DNA from: Eudorina sp. 2006-703-Eu-15
Taxonomy: Eukaryota > Chlorophyta > Chlorophyceae > Chlamydomonadales > Volvocaceae
Assembly: GCA_003117195.1 (NCBI GenBank)
Contig: BDSI01000006.1
Coordinates: 1,889,987-1,953,986 of the forward strand
Reading direction: 5' to 3'
Length of the DNA stretch: 64,000 nucleotides
The notes beneath the pieces are model-generated. The model searched no databases and was not told where the DNA came from. It saw only the letters and a program-made list of their open reading frames with translations. The position numbers and the translations under genes were made by a program. This document shows positions 60,001 through 64,000 of the stretch, one piece after another (positions within the stretch are counted from its first letter, which is position 1; each line of letters opens with the position of its first letter).

Positions 60001-61566
60001 GCGCTTCCGCGACAAGCCGCGCAAGGGCCTTACGCTGACCGCGGACGGCATCCTGGTGACCCCCTTCGGCGTGCAGGTGGTGCGGGAGGTGGAGGAGGAG
60101 GGGGAGGGGTGCGACCGAGACATCGCCACGCCCGCGTCGGGCCGCGGCCGCGGCCCCGGCACCGCCCCGGGCGGCGGCCGCGCCGGCAGCGTCAGCGACG
60201 GCGGCGGCGGCGCCGCCGCCGCCGCCGCCGCCGGTGTCAGCGGCGACGACGCGCCGCTGTTCGACGCCCTCAGCGGCGGCCTGCGCCGTATCAAGACGGT
60301 CGTTGTACGGGAGTTTGCCACGTCGGTGCCGTTCGAGGAGCTGTACGACTTTAGGAAGTCGGTGTGGCTGCCGCCGGATCAGCGGCAGTACATGCTGGAC
60401 GGGTACGACCTGGCGGGCGAGATGAAGGCGGGTCGCGCAGGCGAGCTGGCGCCGCCGTTCCTGACCCAGGTCATGGCGCCCGCGCCGCAGGACAGCCCGT
60501 TCCTACAGGACTTCGAGGCGGAGCTGACGCGGACGAGGGTGGGCGTGCAGCGGCACCGGCCGCACACGCACGCCGACCGCCAGCGCGCCTGGTCCAGGCT
60601 GTCGCGCGGCATCAGCGTCATCTCGCGCGGCAGCGTCACGGGCAGCGCCAGCGGCACCGCCAGCGGCACGGAAGGCGGCGGCGGCGGCGGCGGCGGCCGC
60701 CGTGCCTCGAGTGAATCCGACACGTCGAAGCCGCGGCGGCGGAGCCGTCGCACCACGTCGCGCTACAGCCGGCAGCGCTTCCCCGTCGCGGACAGCGCGT
60801 TCCTCACCAGCAGCGAGGAGGGCGAGCTGCGCGCCGCCAGCGCGGCCGGCAGCGGCCGCGGCGGCGGCGGCGGAGTCGGCGGCGGCCGCGCCGCCAGCTT
60901 TGCCGCCAGCACGCCCCAGAGCACCACCAAGACGTACGTCGATGACCTCTTCGATGAGGACTACTTTGGCGGTGTCAACATCTCGCAGGCGGCGGCGGTG
61001 GCGGCGGCGGCGGCAGCCGCCGCCGCCAGCCGTGAGGACCAGACTGTACTGCAGCTCGTACGGATGGGCGCCCCGGGCTTCCAGGTCCGGCGGCCGCCGG
61101 CGCATGTACCTTCCGCCGCGGCGACGGCGGCCGCTGCCGCCGCCGTGGCGCAGGAAGGCCTGTCGCCCTGGTCCACCAACACGGGCGACGGCGTCGCCGC
61201 CGCGGCCGCCGCCGGCGCCGCCAGGGGCGCGCCTCCGCGCAAGCTCAGCAGCGCCGGCGCCGCCTCCCTGTCCTCCGCGTCCGCCGCCTCCGCCGCTGCC
61301 GCCTCCGCCGCCGCCGGGATGTTCTCGCCGTCCGGCGCCCTGCAGCGGACCCTGGCGCTGGAGGCCGCCGTCGGCGGCAGCGTGTACGACCTAGAGGTGG
61401 GCCGCCTGCCCAACCTGGATGAGGCGGCGGAGCTGCTGGGCAACATGTTCTCCGGCAACGGCCCCTCCCGGCCCACCTCCGCCAGGCTGGTCCGACCGAG
61501 GGGCCGGGCACGTAAGCGCGGTAACCTGCGCACGGGGGTGCAGCTGCTGGAGGACCCGCTCTTGCA

Positions 61567-61597
<31 letters not shown>

Positions 61598-64000
61598 CCG
61601 CTGCCGGACCTGGCTGCAGCTGATGCGGCCGTCGATACGGCGGCGGCAGCGGGGGGCGCGGCGGCGGCGGGGGCCGCCGGCACGGATGACGAGGACGCGC
61701 AATCTGAGCAGTCGGTGGCGCCTTCGGAGGCGGGCTCGGCGGCGTCGCTGCACGGCGAGGTGACGTTCTCGGCGCTGGGTGTGCAGTCGCCCCGCAAGGA
61801 CGGCGGCGCTGCTGGTGGCGGTGGTGGTGCGGCGGCGGGGACGGAGGACGACAGGCAGCACGCGGCGCTGTTACGGGTACGTGGGGGACCGCTCGGCAAG
61901 GGGGGCGGGGCGCCTGTGGTGCGGTGCGGTGCGGAAGCGGGGGTCGCGCAGGCATGGCCGGAGGGGGGGCGGGCGGCTGGGTGAGAGGGTGAGAGGGTGT
62001 GCGGGTGTGTGGGTGGGTCCTGTCCGGGGGGCCTCGCAGCCTCCCCGGGAGCCAGGGCCCGGGGGGCCACGTGCGCGGGCACCTGCCGGGGGTTGTTGGC
62101 GAGGGTGGGAACCTCCGTCACGGAGTCCCAAGTGTGGGATTACGGTACCGAATACAATATATACATATATATATATATATATTATTCCCACCCCCATATA
62201 CATATATATAACCGCATTCGCGCCCCCTCCTACGTGTGCGTGCGGGTGGGGGTGTGTAGGCAATCGGTAGACATACACAGTTTGACGCTGCGCTGCTGCC
62301 AGAGCAAAGGTCCGATCGGAGTACGGCACAGCGCCATAGATCGCCGGCGACGATAGGGGGTGGTAGGGGGTGGGTACACAGCGACCCTGCCCCCTCACCC
62401 CCTCACCCCCTCACCCCCTCACCCCTCACCCCCTCACCCCCTCACCCCCTCACCCCCTCACCCCCTCACCCCCTCACCCCCTCACCCCCTCACCCCCTCA
62501 CCCCCTCACCCCCTCACCCCCTCACCCCCTCACCCCTCACCCCCTCACCCCCTCACCCCCTCACCCCTCACCCCCTCACCCCCTCACCCCCTCACCCCCT
62601 CACCCCCTCACCCCTCACCCCTTCAACCCCGCACCCCCTCACCCCCTCACCCCCTCACCCCGGGCCACCCGTTGGCAGCGTCCCTAGAGTCAGAGGACCG
62701 GGTGTTTCGAGGCCGCCACGGGGTATAGGTAGGGGGCCCAGGGGGTGCAGCCCATGGTAGGGTGCGCTGGAGGGGCGGGCTGGAGGGCCACCGGGAAGGT
62801 CTACTGTGGCGTCATGGCTGTCCCGTGCCACCCCCCTCCCAACCCTTTCCCGCACACACGGGCACCTGTTGGGCACTGCACCGCCCATGGCCATGGCATA
62901 TCACGCACCCCTGCCCTGCCCTGCCTGCGGACGAACACACAGCACATGTTTTCTGGTACCGTGGTAAGTGTATTGGGTCTGGTTGGTTCGGGGGGGTTCT
63001 TCGCTAAACACACACCTTTCCGGGCCGAGCTGTGCCCCGTTGCATGTCACGCACACTGCCCACGAACTACAGGACGAGGGGGTGAGGCGGCAGCTGGAGG
63101 CGCTGCGGGCCATGTGGACGTCCGACCCCTACTCGGCCCGCCCCGGGGTGGACCCCTCGTCGCTGCAGCCGCCGCCTAACCTGGGGGCGGCGGCAGCGGC
63201 CGCCGCCGCGGCCGCCGCGGCCGCGGCCGCCGCCGTCGCGGGGGCGAGCGACCCCGGCGCTGCGATCGCCGCCGCGCGCGCCGCCGTCCCCGTCCGCATC
63301 GGCGCGGGCCTGGCGCGCGCGCTGGCGGAGGCGCGTGTCGAGCAGTGGGCGCTGTACGACAAGGCGGTTGAGCACATGGCGAAGGAGTTTGCGAAGGCCA
63401 TGCAGCAGCTGAAGCCCGACGGGGGCGAAGGGGAGGAGGATGGGGATGAGCTGGACGACAGCACTGGCCGCGGCGGCAGCGCCGGCTCGTACGGCGGTGT
63501 GTACGACCCCACCCGACCCGCCTCCGGCAGCAGCGCCGGGCCGGGTCCCGGCTCGGCGGCGCAGCGCCGTCGTCAGTACGACGAGGCGTTCCGCCGCCGC
63601 CGCGGCGGGCGGCGGAGCTCTGCGGGCGCGTCCGATCCGCGTCCTGGGTCAGGGGGGGTGGTGCTGTCTGGTCGGTCAACGCCGTTGACCGGCCACGCGG
63701 GCCGGGGGTTACTGGACGCGCTGGAGGAGGCTCTGGCTTGCTCCTTGGATCCAACCTCCCTCACCGGTACGACGTTTGGATTTTGCACCTGTACGACAGG
63801 GACCTGTCAAGGCGGTCGCTGTCGAACTGTCGGACTTCCGCCAGCGCGACTTGGGGACAGGGAGGGGGGCTGCCGTCGGTCCACATGCATTATGTATCAT
63901 GCATGTTGTGTTGTTTTTTGTCCTAGGCAGGGAAAAATGCTCCACACGACCCGGTGGCTCCAAGGGCTGCTTCGTTGCGATTTGGTGAAAGCCTGCCCTC
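48592..64000 (+). CDS. Very large protein with Sfi1-like helical repeats (3' end outside window)
   Basis: At least twelve exons join in phase: 48592-48657, 48783-50057, 50668-50960, 52275-52425, 52991-53233, 53577-53791, 54038-54713, 55113-55235, 55727-57514, 58097-58246, 58640-61876, 63073-63766 or beyond, about 2970 residues so far. The N-terminus begins MEDDSVLEGIDDSLRHFKAL. Residues about 380-870 are basic, Trp-rich and helical. They contain recurring A-F-x(2-4)-W-x(1-2)-W/A units (AFEEWRDW, LYMGAWRRAV, AFRRLREWAR, MWAWNSWRNF, AFKALRKWAEL), reminiscent of centrin-binding Sfi1 repeats or degenerate IQ motifs. The rest has Ala/Gly/Ser linkers with short conserved-looking islands such as FRVTTRQLNIFMGAHL and KTVVVREFATSVPFEELYDF. 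A cytoskeletal, centriolar or flagellar role is a guess from the repeats only. The frame stays open to the window end, with a likely donor at 63767. Confidence 0.7.
50961..51736 (+). repeat. ~775-bp pure-purine (G/A) tract in intron 3 of the large gene
   Basis: From the donor onward the plus strand is almost only G and A (GGGGA, GGGA units), with G-runs of 36 nt (51014-51049) and 19 nt (51683-51701). It can form triplex and G-quadruplex DNA or an R-loop when transcribed. Frames reading Gly/Glu/Arg or Pro/Ser/Leu here are artefacts. Confidence 0.9.
52802..52874. repeat. 36-bp perfect inverted repeat, 1-nt spacer, in intron 4 of the large gene
   Basis: Arm 52802-52837 (starting GCTCAGCCCGGCTCCGCT), spacer C at 52838, and exact complement 52839-52874. 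Transcription would give a 36-bp hairpin about 115 nt upstream of exon 5. Confidence 0.92.
54968..55057 (+). repeat. ~90-bp dispersed repeat, intron 7 of the large gene
   Basis: About 95% identical, in opposite orientation, to 62255-62345 in intron 11 of the same gene. It is related to 20612-20660. It lies about 55 nt before exon 8. Confidence 0.8.
61983..62210 (+). repeat. Simple repeats in intron 11 (GAGAGGGT, TA-rich)
   Basis: Includes a TA/CATA microsatellite at about 62157-62212, the most AT-rich spot in the right third of the window. Confidence 0.7.
62255..62345 (-). repeat. Inverted copy of the ~90-bp dispersed repeat, intron 11
   Basis: Reverse complement of 54968-55057 with only a few differences. 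The two copies flank exons 8-11 of the large gene in opposite orientation. Confidence 0.8.
62385..62665 (+). repeat. (CCCCCTCA)n minisatellite in intron 11
   Basis: About 280 bp of an 8-bp unit CCCCCTCA, with occasional 7-bp units (CCCCTCA). The plus-strand transcript is C-rich; the opposite strand is TGAGGGGG, with G-quadruplex potential. Not a Chlamydomonas-type telomere repeat. Confidence 0.9.

Noticed and set aside
62385..62665. Possible telomere-type repeat
   Set aside because: The unit CCCCCTCA differs from the TTTTAGGG type expected in Chlamydomonas and lies inside an intron.

Overview
The window looks like nuclear DNA of a Chlamydomonas-type green alga (Volvocales). It is GC-rich, and its genes have many short introns with GTGCGT/GTGAGT donors and C-rich acceptors ending in CAG. 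Proteins carry long Ala/Gly/Pro/Gln runs, and low-complexity repeats are everywhere. Gene models below were assembled by hand by joining exons in phase; none was checked against transcripts.

Layout. (1) 1-15421 is a transposon nest. It holds many copies of one L1-like non-LTR retrotransposon family on both strands, several inserted into each other. It also holds a 400-bp hAT-like MITE, a 4.8-kb non-coding repeat block (7723-12523) with three hammerhead ribozymes on the minus strand and a palindromic TRIM-like element, and a ~385-bp CTG/CAG tract. (2) 15422-17470 is mostly non-coding, with a weak ankyrin-like exon fragment. (3) 17471-20965 (+) is a tandem CCCH zinc-finger protein of the TIS11/TTP type. 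(4) 24356-26446 (-) is a LarB-family (AIR-carboxylase-like) protein. (5) 29334-33763 (+) is the WD40 ribosome-biogenesis protein PWP1. (6) 36088-43017 (+) is a 13-exon ABCF (GCN20/ABCF4-like) ATPase. Its introns appear to host nine snoRNA-like sequences: four H/ACA-like in intron 5 and five C/D-like in introns 8 and 11. (7) 43812-48165 holds a Crinkler/RHS-type nuclease-domain fragment and a histidine-kinase ATPase-domain fragment between two diverged direct repeats. (8) 48592 to beyond 64000 (+) is a very large gene (at least 12 exons, about 2970 residues so far) with helical, Trp-rich, Sfi1-like repeats and long Ala-rich linkers; its introns carry extreme purine, G and minisatellite tracts.

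Themes. PWP1, the ABCF protein and the proposed intronic snoRNAs all point to ribosome production and translation. Perfect or near-perfect inverted repeats recur at several scales: foldback hairpins of 15-36 bp, a TRIM with an inverted third LTR, and head-to-head LINE copies. The best-supported structured RNAs are the hammerhead ribozymes and the snoRNA arrays, because their stems are kept by compensatory changes between copies.
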